Assembly (NCBI RefSeq): GCF_019352175.1
Contig: NZ_JACBYI010000031.1
Span: 1-64,000, forward strand
Reading direction: 5' to 3'
Length of the DNA: 64,000 nucleotides
DNA from: Paenibacillus sp. S150
GTDB taxonomy: Bacteria; Bacillota; Bacilli; Paenibacillales; Paenibacillaceae
Part shown: in pieces, positions 8,030 through 15,592 of the stretch
Position numbering within the stretch: position 1 is the stretch's first letter
Layout of the letters: every line of letters starts with the position of its first letter
Translations under genes and position numbers: made by a program
The notes under the pieces: generated by a model
The model's input: the letters and a program-made list of their open reading frames with translations, nothing else
What the model was told of the DNA's origin: nothing
Databases searched by the model: none

Positions 8030-10126
8030 ATGACCAGCAGATTGGTTGAGATTGCCGAGAACGGACTCTATCTTACGATTGAAATTACGGAGCAGCAGGA
8101 TGTCCGGCTGCTGCATTTTGGAGCGGCGCCGCTTCAGGCAGGGGCGATTGCGGACAAGAGCAAGCCGGGGTTCCGGCTGCTGGAGCTGCAGCTCTCGGGA
8201 GAGGACCGGGATGAATATCACGGGCGCACGCACCGCGCCTCCTATCCGGGGCTGCGGATGGTGTACGGCGGGCACACGGACAGTGTGAATCCGCTTGGGC
8301 GCAAGCTGGAGATCACCCTTGCTGATCCGGTGACAGGAATTAGAGCAGAGCAGCATTTTCAGTTCTATACCGGTGTGCAGACGGTACGCTGCTGGACGGT
8401 GCTCAGGAATGAGGGAACCGGGGAAGCCGCTGTGGAATACCTTTCGACCTTTGCGCTTACCGGAGTGGACAAAGAGGGCAGCGGCGACCGCAATGACAAA
8501 ATCGAGGTCACCATCGCCCACAGCGGCTGGCAAAGCGAGCTGCAGTGGCGGACCTACCGGCTGCCCGAGCTGGGGATGTCGCATCTGGCGGACCGCGGCT
8601 CGAAGCGCATTGCCGCCAGCAACACCGGCTCCTGGTCTGCGGCGGAGCTGCTGCCGATGGCTGTTCTGCACAATAAGGAGAGCGGGGCGAGCCTGTTCTG
8701 GCAGATCGAGCACAACGGCTCCTGGCATTGGGAGCTGGCCGATCAATATGACCAGCTTACGCTGCTGGTCAGCGGACCCACCGAGCATGACAACCACTGG
8801 TGGCTGAAGCTGGGGCCGGGAGAGGAATTCACTTCGGTTCCGGTGGCTGTCGGCGCAGTGCAGGGCGGCTTCCAGGGTGCGGCCGAGCAGCTTACCGCCT
8901 ACCGGCGGATCATCCGCCGGCCCAATGAGGACAACGAGCTGCTGCGGATTATTTTCAATGACTATATGAACTGTCTGTGGGGCAGCCCGACGACCGGGAA
9001 GCTGCTGCCGCTGATCGATGCCGCCGCGGATGTCGGCTGCGAATATTTCTGCATCGACGCCGGCTGGTATGCGCCCGGAGAATGGTGGGACGGAGTCGGA
9101 CAGTGGGAGCCTTCCATTGAACGTTTCCCCGGGGGCATCAAGCACGTGCTTGATTACATCCGCAGCAAAGGGATGATTCCCGGCCTCTGGCTGGAGCTGG
9201 AGGTGATGGGGATCAACAGTCCAAAGCTGGCCGAGACCGATGACAGCTGGTTCTTCATGCGCCACGGCAAGCGGGTCATGGACCGCAGCCGCTATCAGCT
9301 GGACTACCGCAATCCCAAGGTTATAGCGCATGCCGACGGCGTCATCTCAAGACTGGTGGAGCAGTACGGTGTGGGTTACATCAAGATGGACTATAACATC
9401 AATGCGGGCATTGGCACCGAAACGGCTGCCGACAGCTTCGGAGACGGGCTGCTCCGGCATAACCGGGCTTACCTGGCCTGGCTGGACAGCATCTTTGCCC
9501 GTTATCCGAAGCTGGTGATTGAGAACTGCTCCAGCGGCGGCATGCGGATGGACTATGCCATGCTCAGCCGCCACAGCATCCAGTCCACCAGCGACCAGGA
9601 GGACTATGTGCAGTATGCGGCGATTGCCGCAGGTTCCCCGGCAGCCCTGGCACCGGAGCAGGCTGCGGTGTGGTCCTATCCGCTGCGCGAGGGCGATGAT
9701 GAAGAGGTCATCTTCAACATGGTCAATGCGCTGCTGCTCCGTGTGCATCAGAGCGGCCATCTGGCGGAGCTTGCGCCGCGGCGCAGAGAGCTTGTGAAGG
9801 AAGCGCTGGATTATTATAAAACCATCCGCGCCCACATTCCGCGCGCGACCCCGTTCTGGCCGCTGGGCCTGCCGGACAGCGAAGGCGACTGGATCAGCTT
9901 CGGCCTGCGGCATGGCAATACCCGCTATCTCGCCGTCTGGCGGATTGCCGGAGAGGAAGCGGAGCTGAAGCTTCCAGTTGCCGGGCTGAAAGGCCGGGCT
10001 GCGGATGTACGCTGTGCATATCCCCGCCGGCACCATTCGGAATGGAGCTGGGACAAGCCGGAGGGCGTGCTGACCGTCTCGATCCCGCAGGGCAAGACAG
10101 CCCGGCTATTCGAGCTTCACGCTTAA
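8030..10126 (+). CDS. Alpha-galactosidase, GH36 family
   Basis: This 698-residue cytoplasmic enzyme, with no signal peptide, hydrolyses terminal alpha-galactosyl residues from oligosaccharides such as raffinose or melibiose. The N-terminal beta-sandwich covers about residues 1-310 and the TIM barrel follows. The nucleophile Asp is near residue 453 in IKMDYNIN, and the acid/base Asp near 521 in TSDQED after the ENCSSGGMRMD motif; both are GH36 landmarks. The start is ATG 8030 with GGAGG at 8015-8019; a TTG at 8009 lies ahead of the ribosome site. It stands as a single gene between repeat copy A1 and a terminator and fits as the enzyme for sugars brought in by the upstream ABC importer. Confidence 0.93.
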   Translation: MTSRLVEIAENGLYLTIEITEQQDVRLLHFGAAPLQAGAIADKSKPGFRLLELQLSGEDRDEYHGRTHRASYPGLRMVYGGHTDSVNPLGRKLEITLADPVTGIRAEQHFQFYTGVQTVRCWTVLRNEGTGEAAVEYLSTFALTGVDKEGSGDRNDKIEVTIAHSGWQSELQWRTYRLPELGMSHLADRGSKRIAASNTGSWSAAELLPMAVLHNKESGASLFWQIEHNGSWHWELADQYDQLTLLVSGPTEHDNHWWLKLGPGEEFTSVPVAVGAVQGGFQGAAEQLTAYRRIIRRPNEDNELLRIIFNDYMNCLWGSPTTGKLLPLIDAAADVGCEYFCIDAGWYAPGEWWDGVGQWEPSIERFPGGIKHVLDYIRSKGMIPGLWLELEVMGINSPKLAETDDSWFFMRHGKRVMDRSRYQLDYRNPKVIAHADGVISRLVEQYGVGYIKMDYNINAGIGTETAADSFGDGLLRHNRAYLAWLDSIFARYPKLVIENCSSGGMRMDYAMLSRHSIQSTSDQEDYVQYAAIAAGSPAALAPEQAAVWSYPLREGDDEEVIFNMVNALLLRVHQSGHLAELAPRRRELVKEALDYYKTIRAHIPRATPFWPLGLPDSEGDWISFGLRHGNTRYLAVWRIAGEEAELKLPVAGLKGRAADVRCAYPRRHHSEWSWDKPEGVLTVSIPQGKTARLFELHA

Positions 10127-10164
10127 TGCGCTGAGAAGCGGACAAGCATAGAATTGCCATTAAT

Positions 10165-10215
10165 CACCCCTTTAGAGGCGGAGAACATCTCTCTGCTGAT
10201 GGAGGGGTGTTTTTT
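10165..10215 (+). terminator. Terminator of the alpha-galactosidase gene
   Basis: CACCCCT (10165-10171) pairs with AGGGGTG (10203-10209), with an inner GGAGA...TCTC-type stem, followed by six T. Confidence 0.85.
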
Positions 10216-10304
10216 CGCCGTTTAGGGAATTATAATTTTCGTCAATTGTGGATTCTGAACCCGCAGCGGACTTCATTCACCTCTTCAACCGCTGATTTTG
10301 GTAT

Positions 10305-10700
10305 TGAGCCAAAAAGGTAATTGAATAAAAAGGTAATTGAATGTATAGGAATGGAACCGGCGAACCTGAACAAGCAGATGGAACGCAAGGAGTTCATAGG
10401 GAACGGAAGCGAAGTGTAAAAAGTAACACTAATGGGCTGGAATTCCGGCTTCAACGGGCTTTAGTGGGATTTTGTACACTTAATAGAGGCCAACTCCTTC
10501 CATACGGCTGATTTCAGCCGGATTAGTTGTACTTTTTCCCACTAGGGATGATCCAGAATCCGAATGCGCTGCCTTAGTTATACTTTTTACCACTAAAATG
10601 GCTGCCCTTTTTATTAATGTGTTTCAAGTTCATCTTAATGCAGGCGTATTTCTCTGCAAGGGAGGGAAACGGATCGATTAGGTCTCCTTTTTCCCGCTAA
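10305..10700. repeat. Interspersed repeat family C, copy 2
   Basis: About 395 bp aligns by eye with 35030-35445. Shared blocks include GAACCTGAACAAGC, GATGGAACGCAAGGAG, AAGCGAAGTGTAAAAAGTAA, GGGATTTTGTACACTTAA, TTTCAGCCGGATTAGTTRTA and TTTTTACCACTAAAATGGCT. Four to five copies of a motif close to TTAGTTRTACTTTTTNCCAC occur, in both orientations. I see no gene here. Confidence 0.85.
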
Positions 10701-10802
10701 GAGACTGCGACGAAATAAAGTACCGCTACATTGTTGACAAAACTCCCAAAACCGTGGAGATTTTGTCAACAAAAGCGGGTGCTCATTTCCCCGCAGCTCC
10801 TA
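10700..10802. repeat. Family B long imperfect palindrome, copy 2 (inverted)
   Basis: TTGTTGACAAAA (10731-10742) and TTTTGTCAACAA (10761-10772) form the perfect core stem. CTCCC/GGAG and GTACCGC/GCGGGT segments extend it. Relative to copies 1 and 3 the element reads in the other direction. Confidence 0.9.
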
Positions 10803-11025
10803 ACGCAAGCGAAAAAGGGAAAGAGGAGATTAAGTTTACTTTTTCCACGTGGGCTTAGGCCGCCGGGTCTGAGCAGGAAGGTCTGGAGGGATGATCGGGG
10901 AGGAAGAGCTTCAGCCGGCCAGGGGAACCGGAGAGCCGGGGAACCGCAGCCGGCCTTACACCTGAAATCCCAACAGCTGCGCAGCCCGATGAAGGACGGC
11001 ATAGCCGTTTTGTTCAAAGATAAGA
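10803..11025. repeat. Family D repeat block, copy 2
   Basis: It shares CCGCCGGGTCTGAGCAGGAA-like sequence, CCTTACACCTGAAAT, ACAGCTGCGCAGCCC and GGACGGCATAGCCGTTTTGT with 21610-21750, 35446-35585 and 41537-41645. The tail ACGGC-ATA-GCCGT is itself a small hairpin. No gene is supported. Confidence 0.7.
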
Positions 11026-11268
11026 CTCCCATACCGCTACGCGGCATCACTGAGGAATGAAATATCGCTGCGGCCGCGTGATTACAGGGCAGAATTTATA
11101 TGCTTTGCACATTAAATGATCCTTCTATTTCCCGCTGAAACGCCCCGTCCCCTTATAAGGAAGGCGAAGCCGTTTCTGCTTGAAAGATAAGAATTTATTT
11201 TATATGTTCCAAGCTATAAATTATCCTTTATCCCCCGCAGAAACGGATACCGCCTTTAAAAAGACGCA
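11021..11268. repeat. Family A hairpin repeats, copies 2 and 3 in tandem
   Basis: Copy 2 runs to about 11182 and is preceded by a leader (GAGGAATGAAATATCGCTGC) that recurs at 56812. A degenerate copy 3 follows. At 11194-11203 copy 3 carries TTTAT twice in tandem where other copies have it once; see the finding on an excision footprint. The remaining gap, 11269-11470, is AT-rich with no gene. Confidence 0.8.
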
Positions 11269-11476
11269 ATTAACTGAAGAGCAGGGTTTCTTTTTGTGAA
11301 ATTATGTCTATTTAGATGTACAGACTCCGTTTGAAGCTGGCATATCGATCCCGTGGCAGTCAAGCCCACACTGTAAAGTTCAGGTGTGCTTTATTCGTTG
11401 ATATGTTAACTTTGTAAAAATAATATCTGTTAATTGGAATGGTTTTTGGATAAAATAGTGGATGGATTTAAAAATT

Positions 11477-11516
11477 TGTCGAATTAACTCTAAACTTTGT
11501 CGAATATTTTGTCGAT
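11477..11516 (+). promoter_or_regulatory. Cluster of three Spo0A boxes upstream of abrB
   Basis: TGTCGAA occurs at 11477-11483 and 11498-11504, and TGTCGAT at 11510-11516, each preceded by T-rich sequence. The known Spo0A box is TGNCGAA, and abrB is a classic Spo0A-repressed gene. The cluster lies about 27-66 bases before the -35 box. Confidence 0.8.
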
Positions 11517-11542
11517 AAATATCAAAAGATGTAGAAATAAAA

Positions 11543-11571
11543 TTGACAGGAAAGAAATAGCACTTTACAAT
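11543..11571 (+). promoter_or_regulatory. Sigma-A promoter of abrB
   Basis: TTGACA (11543-11548), an exact 17-base spacer and TACAAT (11566-11571). It gives a leader of about 90 bases before the start codon. Confidence 0.85.
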
Positions 11572-11668
11572 GCAGATATAGGTTAATCATTTCTACTATT
11601 TAGAAGCTTTGATAGCTTTTAACACCAATGATTGTTTAAGTGTGATTTCAAGGGAGGATGCATAAGTG

Positions 11669-11923
11669 ATGAAAGCAACAGGAATAGTAAGAAAAGTGGA
11701 TGAACTGGGACGTATCGTGATTCCGATTGAACTGCGCAGAACGATGGGAATTGACATAAAAGACCCGCTGGAGATTTTTGTGGATGGTGAAAAGATCATT
11801 CTCAGAAAATATGAGCCTACCTGCATTTTCTCCGGAAGTGCGGAAAACCTCATTAACTTCAAAGGCAAAATGGTCAGCAAAGATGTGCTGGACGAACTGA
11901 TCGCCAGCTTCGAACACATCTGA
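11669..11923 (+). CDS. abrB: Transition-state regulator, AbrB family
   Basis: This 84-residue DNA-binding protein represses stationary-phase and sporulation genes during growth. The N-terminal swapped-hairpin barrel motif is clear: MKATGIVRKVDELGRIVIP, then ELRRTMGI and LEIFVDGEKIILRKY. The C-terminal half (residues 48-84) is shorter and different from B. subtilis AbrB, so an Abh-like role is possible. GGGAGG at 11652-11657 serves either GTG 11666 or ATG 11669; I chose the ATG because it matches the family N-terminus. It is a single gene with its own promoter, Spo0A boxes and terminators. Confidence 0.93.
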   Translation: MKATGIVRKVDELGRIVIPIELRRTMGIDIKDPLEIFVDGEKIILRKYEPTCIFSGSAENLINFKGKMVSKDVLDELIASFEHI

Positions 11924-11956
11924 GCCATTTGACGGCATCCCACAGCTTAACGGCAA

Positions 11957-12002
11957 CAGGGACCGGGGCAGGCACCAGCAGGCGGCCTGCCTCCGGTCCC
12001 TG
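11957..12002 (+). terminator. First hairpin after abrB
   Basis: CAGGGACCGG (11957-11966) pairs with CCGGTCCCTG (11993-12002), with inner GGCAGG/CCTGCC. No T-run follows, so it is a stable hairpin rather than a canonical terminator. Confidence 0.6.
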
Positions 12003-12022
12003 CTGAATTGAACGGCAACCAG

Positions 12023-12072
12023 AGACGGCATTCCGCAGGCGCTTCGCCTCGGGTCTGCCGTCTTCTTTTTTT
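12023..12072 (+). terminator. Rho-independent terminator of abrB
   Basis: AGACGGCA (12023-12030) pairs with TGCCGTCT (12056-12063), with an inner AGGCG...CGCCT stem, followed by CTTTTTTTT. Confidence 0.85.
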
Positions 12073-12077
12073 AAAAT

Positions 12078-12193
12078 ATAAGTTATATGCTTGGCGCATT
12101 AAATTATCCTTCTATTTCTCGCTGAAACGGATACCGTCCTTATCAGGACGGCGAAGCCGTTTCTTCTCAAAAGATAAGAATGTATATGTTTTG
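12078..12193. repeat. Family A hairpin repeat, copy 4 plus a following half copy
   Basis: It contains GAAACGGATACCGTCC(TTATC)AGGACGG and GCGAAGCCGTTTC, then restarts as AAAGATAAGAATGTATATGT up to about 12193. Confidence 0.8.
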
Positions 12194-12303
12194 GGGGAAG
12201 CGAAGCTTATCCGTTATTTCAGGGCTGCGCTGTAAATGAACGAATGGATCGGGACTTCGGCCAAGCAAACTGCGCGAATGCGTTGGCCGCAGCTGGGAGG
12301 TAG

Positions 12304-12680
12304 AGGGAATCAAAGGCAGAAGTACCTTTGAATTCGCCCGAAGCCGGCTGGACGAGGAAATCAGAGGCAGAAATACCTTTGAATTCGCCCGAAGCCGGCT
12401 GGACGAGGGAATCAAAGGCAGAAATACCTTTGAATTCGCCCGAAGCCGGCTGGACGAGGGAATCAAAGGCAGAAGTACCTTTGAATTCGCCCGAAGTCAA
12501 CTGGAGGAGGGAATCAGAGGCAGAAGTACCTTTGATTTCGCCCGAAGCCGGCTGGACGGTTAAATCAAAGGCAGAAATACCTTTGAATTCGCCCGAAGCC
12601 GGCTGGACGAGGGAATCAAAGGCAGAAGTACCTTTGATTCTCCTAGAAGTCGGCTGGACGGTGAAATCAACGCGAAATGA
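12304..12680. repeat. Tandem array 1: seven 51-bp units
   Basis: The unit starts TCAAAGG or TCAGAGG at 12310, 12361, 12412, 12463, 12514, 12565 and 12616, an exact 51-bp period, with the start of an eighth at 12667. Each unit has a hairpin TCAAAGG-CAGAARTA-CCTTTGA followed by ATTCGCCCGAAGCCGGCTGG. Because 51 is a multiple of three, 17-residue repeats appear in several frames on both strands. None has a ribosome site, so I do not call a protein. Array 2 at 57201 has the same period and core. Confidence 0.9.
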
Positions 12681-12935
12681 TTCTTCTCCTTCCCCACTGA
12701 AATGGCAGCATTCTTATATAGGACGCCGATAGGCGTCTTTCTTGAAAACTATGGGAATTATGCCTATTCTTGCAGGCTGGAGATGCTGCTCTTCCCCTAT
12801 TCCTGCCCAATCGATATTCTCTGCCGCGTTCATAGACAACACCTGCCGCGATCCTATATCATAGGGCGTAGACGGAAGCATTTCTGCTTGCAGAAGCAGC
12901 ATATGCAGACCAATAGAGAAGGGCTGGGTCACTTG

Positions 12936-13637
12936 ATGACGACGGAATTGACGAAATTGAAGAAGCCGGAAGCGATTATATTTGATATGGATGGAACGTT
13001 GTTTCAGACAGAAAGCCTGCTGTTGCCCGCTTACCATAAAATGTTTGATGTCTTGCGGGAAGAGGGGCTCTATTCCGGGCCCACTCCTCCGGAGGAGCGG
13101 ATTCTAAGCAGCCTGGGCATGCTGCTGTCGCAAATCTGGAAGAATGTGATGCCGGAGGCCGGTGAAGCGGTGCACCGCCGCGCCGATGAGCTGCTGCTGC
13201 AGATGGAAATCGAGGGGCTGGAGGCAGGGGGAACCCTTTTGTATCCCGGGGTAGCCGAGACGCTTGCGGCGCTGCATGAGCGGGGAGTCAAGCTGTTCGT
13301 GGCGAGCAATGGCCTGAAGGACTACATCCACAGCATCGTTGTGGTGCATGAGCTGAAAGAGCTGTTCGACGGCCTCTACAGCGCGGGCGGGCAGGGCACC
13401 GCCACCAAAACCGAGCTGCTGCGCATCCTCCTGGACGATCACGGCATTAAGGATGCCTGGATGGTCGGCGACCGTTCATCCGATGTGGAGGCCGGCAAGG
13501 GCAACGGGCAGACGGTTATCGGCTGCGCCTATGCAGGCTTCGGACGCCAGGATGAGCTGAAGGGGGCGGATGTCATTATTTCCGCCTTCGATGAGCTGCT
13601 TGGCCTCTACGATAACAGCACAGGGCAATCCCAGTAA
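12936..13637 (+). CDS. HAD-superfamily phosphatase, phosphoglycolate/beta-phosphoglucomutase-like
   Basis: This 233-residue soluble hydrolase would use an Asp nucleophile to dephosphorylate a small metabolite. Motif I is DMDGT with Asp17 and Asp19, motif II is in LFVASNG near 125-132, and the metal-binding motif is GDRSSDVEAGK near 177-187. The helical cap domain lies between residues 25 and 105. I start at ATG 12936; an in-frame ATG at 12903 would add 11 residues, and the open frame back to 12702 runs out of the tandem array and is not credible. It stands alone, with a hairpin 40 bases downstream. The substrate is not visible. Confidence 0.9.
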   Translation: MTTELTKLKKPEAIIFDMDGTLFQTESLLLPAYHKMFDVLREEGLYSGPTPPEERILSSLGMLLSQIWKNVMPEAGEAVHRRADELLLQMEIEGLEAGGTLLYPGVAETLAALHERGVKLFVASNGLKDYIHSIVVVHELKELFDGLYSAGGQGTATKTELLRILLDDHGIKDAWMVGDRSSDVEAGKGNGQTVIGCAYAGFGRQDELKGADVIISAFDELLGLYDNSTGQSQ

Positions 13638-13675
13638 TCAAGGCTAAGGATTAGTCCATATCCTCAAAAGCAAGC

Positions 13676-13726
13676 ACACACGGGTGTTCTTTCCGCCGGA
13701 TAACCGGCGTTAAGGACACCCGTGTT
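13676..13726 (+). terminator. Strong hairpin after the HAD gene
   Basis: ACACGGGTGT (13678-13687) pairs exactly with ACACCCGTGT (13716-13725) around an inner CGCCGG/CCGGCG stem. There is no clear T-run, so termination is inferred. Confidence 0.6.
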
Positions 13727-13768
13727 GGCGTCCGGGGCAGAGGGCCTAGGCTAAGGATTCCGTATAAA

Positions 13769-13796
13769 TCTCGAAATTTCATACCTTTTCTCGAAT
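13769..13796 (+). promoter_or_regulatory. Direct-repeat operator before the lone response regulator
   Basis: TCTCGAAAT (13769-13777) and TCTCGAAT (13789-13796) repeat with a 20-bp period, with TACC between them. The same two-part site occurs at 27375-27402 before the PL8 gene. A two-turn direct repeat is typical of AraC-type regulators. Confidence 0.7.
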
Positions 13797-13827
13797 CCGG
13801 GCAGTTTCTTATGCGGCATGCAAAATT

Positions 13828-13853
13828 TATACTGATAGTGTAAGCGTTTCACA
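13828..13853 (+). promoter_or_regulatory. -10 box and cre-like site before the lone response regulator
   Basis: TATACT (13828-13833) is followed five bases later by TGTAAGCGTTTCACA (13839-13853), which resembles a CcpA cre site with one extra base. No good -35 box is seen, as expected for an activated promoter. The leader to 14048 is about 200 bases with no gene. Confidence 0.6.
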
Positions 13854-14047
13854 AAAAGGGAGACCCGGAGCTTGGCGAAGCCGGATACGGCGGCCGGGAT
13901 GTTCTATCCCGAAATAACGGTGTGCGAACGAGGGGTATCGTTATGGAAGCCTCGAATACGGCGAAGGCAAACTGAGGGGCCTTTCCGGAAATTTCGTCGT
14001 CTGATATGCCGCGAAGGGGCGGCATGAATGCCATTGGAGGGATGGGG

Positions 14048-14821
14048 TTGCACAAGCTGTTTCTGGTTGAAGATGAAGCTCTGATCCGGTCGGGCCTCAA
14101 GCATCTGATTGAGGAGGTTATCGGCGGCTACCGGGTGGTGGGGGAAGCTGAGAATGGAAGACTTGCGCTGGAAGCGCTCAAAAGCGTGAAGCCCGATGTT
14201 CTGATTACGGATATACGGATGAATGAAATGAACGGTCTAGAGATGATCAGGCGGATTCGTGACCGGTACCCCGATATGTATATTTTGATCCTAAGCGGTT
14301 TTGCCGACTTCGAATATGCGAAGCAGGCGATCAAATACGGCATCAGCGATTATCTCCTGAAGCCGGTGGACCGCACGGAGCTGGCACAGGCGCTCGGGGA
14401 GTTCAAGCGCAAGCACGGAGCCTCAAATGATCTGCCGGGCTGCTCGGAGGAAGGAGAGACCGAGCTGAGGGGCAGGCAGCTGATCCGCAAAGTAAAGGAG
14501 CTGGTCGCCCAGCGGCTTGATCAGGAGATTTCACTGCAATATATGGCCGAGCAGGTGCATTTGAACCATCAATACCTGTCTGTTCTTTTCAAATCGGAAA
14601 CCGGGCAGAACTTTACGGATTACGTCTCGCAATGCCGGATGAACCGGGCCAAGCAGCTGCTGAAGGAAACGAATCTCAAAATCTATGAGGTGGCCAAATT
14701 GTCAGGCTATTTAAGCTCCAAGCATTTCATGGCTGTATTCAAGGATTACACCGGCAGCACGCCGTCGCAATTCAGGGAACAGCCGGAGGGGGAGAGTCAT
14801 GGCAGAGGGGCATCGGGTTAG
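14048..14821 (+). CDS. Response regulator with AraC output domain, no adjacent kinase
   Basis: This 257-residue regulator has a receiver domain at about residues 1-118, with VEDE and the phosphoacceptor Asp in LITDIRMNEMNG near residue 55. A short linker leads to a two-helix-turn-helix AraC domain (about 150-250) ending in GSTPSQFR. It is half the length of the YesN protein at 4.7 kb because the long middle domain is missing. I start at the TTG at 14048, seven bases after GGAGG; ATG 14042 is too close to that site. No histidine kinase lies within 9 kb. Its promoter shares an operator with the PL8 gene, so it may autoregulate and control that gene, with the kinase at 30.4 kb as partner. Confidence 0.9.
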   Translation: MHKLFLVEDEALIRSGLKHLIEEVIGGYRVVGEAENGRLALEALKSVKPDVLITDIRMNEMNGLEMIRRIRDRYPDMYILILSGFADFEYAKQAIKYGISDYLLKPVDRTELAQALGEFKRKHGASNDLPGCSEEGETELRGRQLIRKVKELVAQRLDQEISLQYMAEQVHLNHQYLSVLFKSETGQNFTDYVSQCRMNRAKQLLKETNLKIYEVAKLSGYLSSKHFMAVFKDYTGSTPSQFREQPEGESHGRGASG

Positions 14822-15134
14822 CCGCGTCGGCCGAAATCATAGAGGCTGCTTAATCGGCAAGGATGGTAAGTAACCCTGAGGGAGAAGCAGCCAGAAGCTG
14901 AAAGGGATGTCAGGCATGATTGCACTTTCCGCAGCAAAATTCTGATTATCCTGCTGTGAATGGCACTCTGCTGTATTTTCTGCAATGGATTTAAGGATTC
15001 CCGGTTCAAAGGGCCGTTTATGGGAATTCTGCTGTACAGAGTGCAACAGATTCTGTTTGCCGGCTGAAGTAAGACATTTGCAGCAGAAAATGCAGCAGAA
15101 TGCGTTTTTCGTGTGCAGAGAGGAGTGCTGAAGT
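14822..15134. other. Gene-free stretch with inverted repeats
   Basis: GGCTGCTT near 14840 faces AAGCAGCC near 14885, a possible terminator for the regulator. Further on, GCACTCTGCTGTA (about 14965) faces TGCTGTACAGAGTGC (about 15031), and CAGCAGAA recurs near 15080 and 15092. No open frame with a ribosome site is present. Confidence 0.5.
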
Positions 15135-15533
15135 GTGTGTAAGCCTGCCGGCACGGGCGCTGAGCGCATTGCCGCACGCACAGCGGATTATATCCGCAGG
15201 CAATACAGGAACCCCTTGCTCAAGGTTCAGGACATTGCCGGTGAGCTGCATTTCAGTGCCGCTTATGTAAGCCGCCTGTTCAGGCAGGAAATGAATAAGA
15301 AGCTTTGGGACTACGTGACGGAGCTGCGTATGGAAGAGGCTAAGCATCTCCTTGCTTCGACGGATATGAAGCGGTATGAAATCGCTTATGCTGTCGGCTA
15401 CGAATCCCCCGAGCATTTCAGCCGGATGTTCAAGCGGTATGAGGGGGTAAGCCCTTCCAATTATAGAAAGTCAGCATTTCTCCCGGATCGTCCGGATGTA
15501 ATCGCTAACATCGAGCGGACGCTTCCGAAGTAA
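15135..15533 (+). CDS. Stand-alone AraC-type DNA-binding domain protein, possibly a truncated regulator
   Basis: This 132-residue protein is almost only a double helix-turn-helix AraC domain: DYIRRQYRNPLLKVQDIAG, then FSAAYVSRLFRQEM, then YEIAYAVGYESPEHFSRMFK and YEGVSPSNYRK. It has no receiver or sensing domain. The GTG start at 15135 follows GAGAGGAG. It could be the remnant of a YesN-type regulator that lost its N-terminus, or a small regulator of the operon that starts 60 bases downstream. The ribosome site and intact frame favour a functional gene. Confidence 0.7.
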   Translation: MCKPAGTGAERIAARTADYIRRQYRNPLLKVQDIAGELHFSAAYVSRLFRQEMNKKLWDYVTELRMEEAKHLLASTDMKRYEIAYAVGYESPEHFSRMFKRYEGVSPSNYRKSAFLPDRPDVIANIERTLPK

Positions 15534-15592
15534 ATATTCTTCAGCGATTACTAAAGTAGCATTAACATAAAAACTTCTAAGGAGGAACAACG

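Noticed and set aside
11395..11456. Second upstream promoter of abrB
   Set aside because: TAAAAT at 11451 has no -35 box at a workable distance; I could not support it, though it would explain the Spo0A boxes.
12304..12680. CRISPR array
   Set aside because: The whole 51-bp unit repeats, with no unique spacers and no cas genes in the window.
12328..12732. Open frame of 134 codons with 17-residue repeats across tandem array 1
   Set aside because: A 51-bp period keeps several frames open on both strands. There is no ribosome site, and the stem pairing explains the conserved bases better than a protein does.
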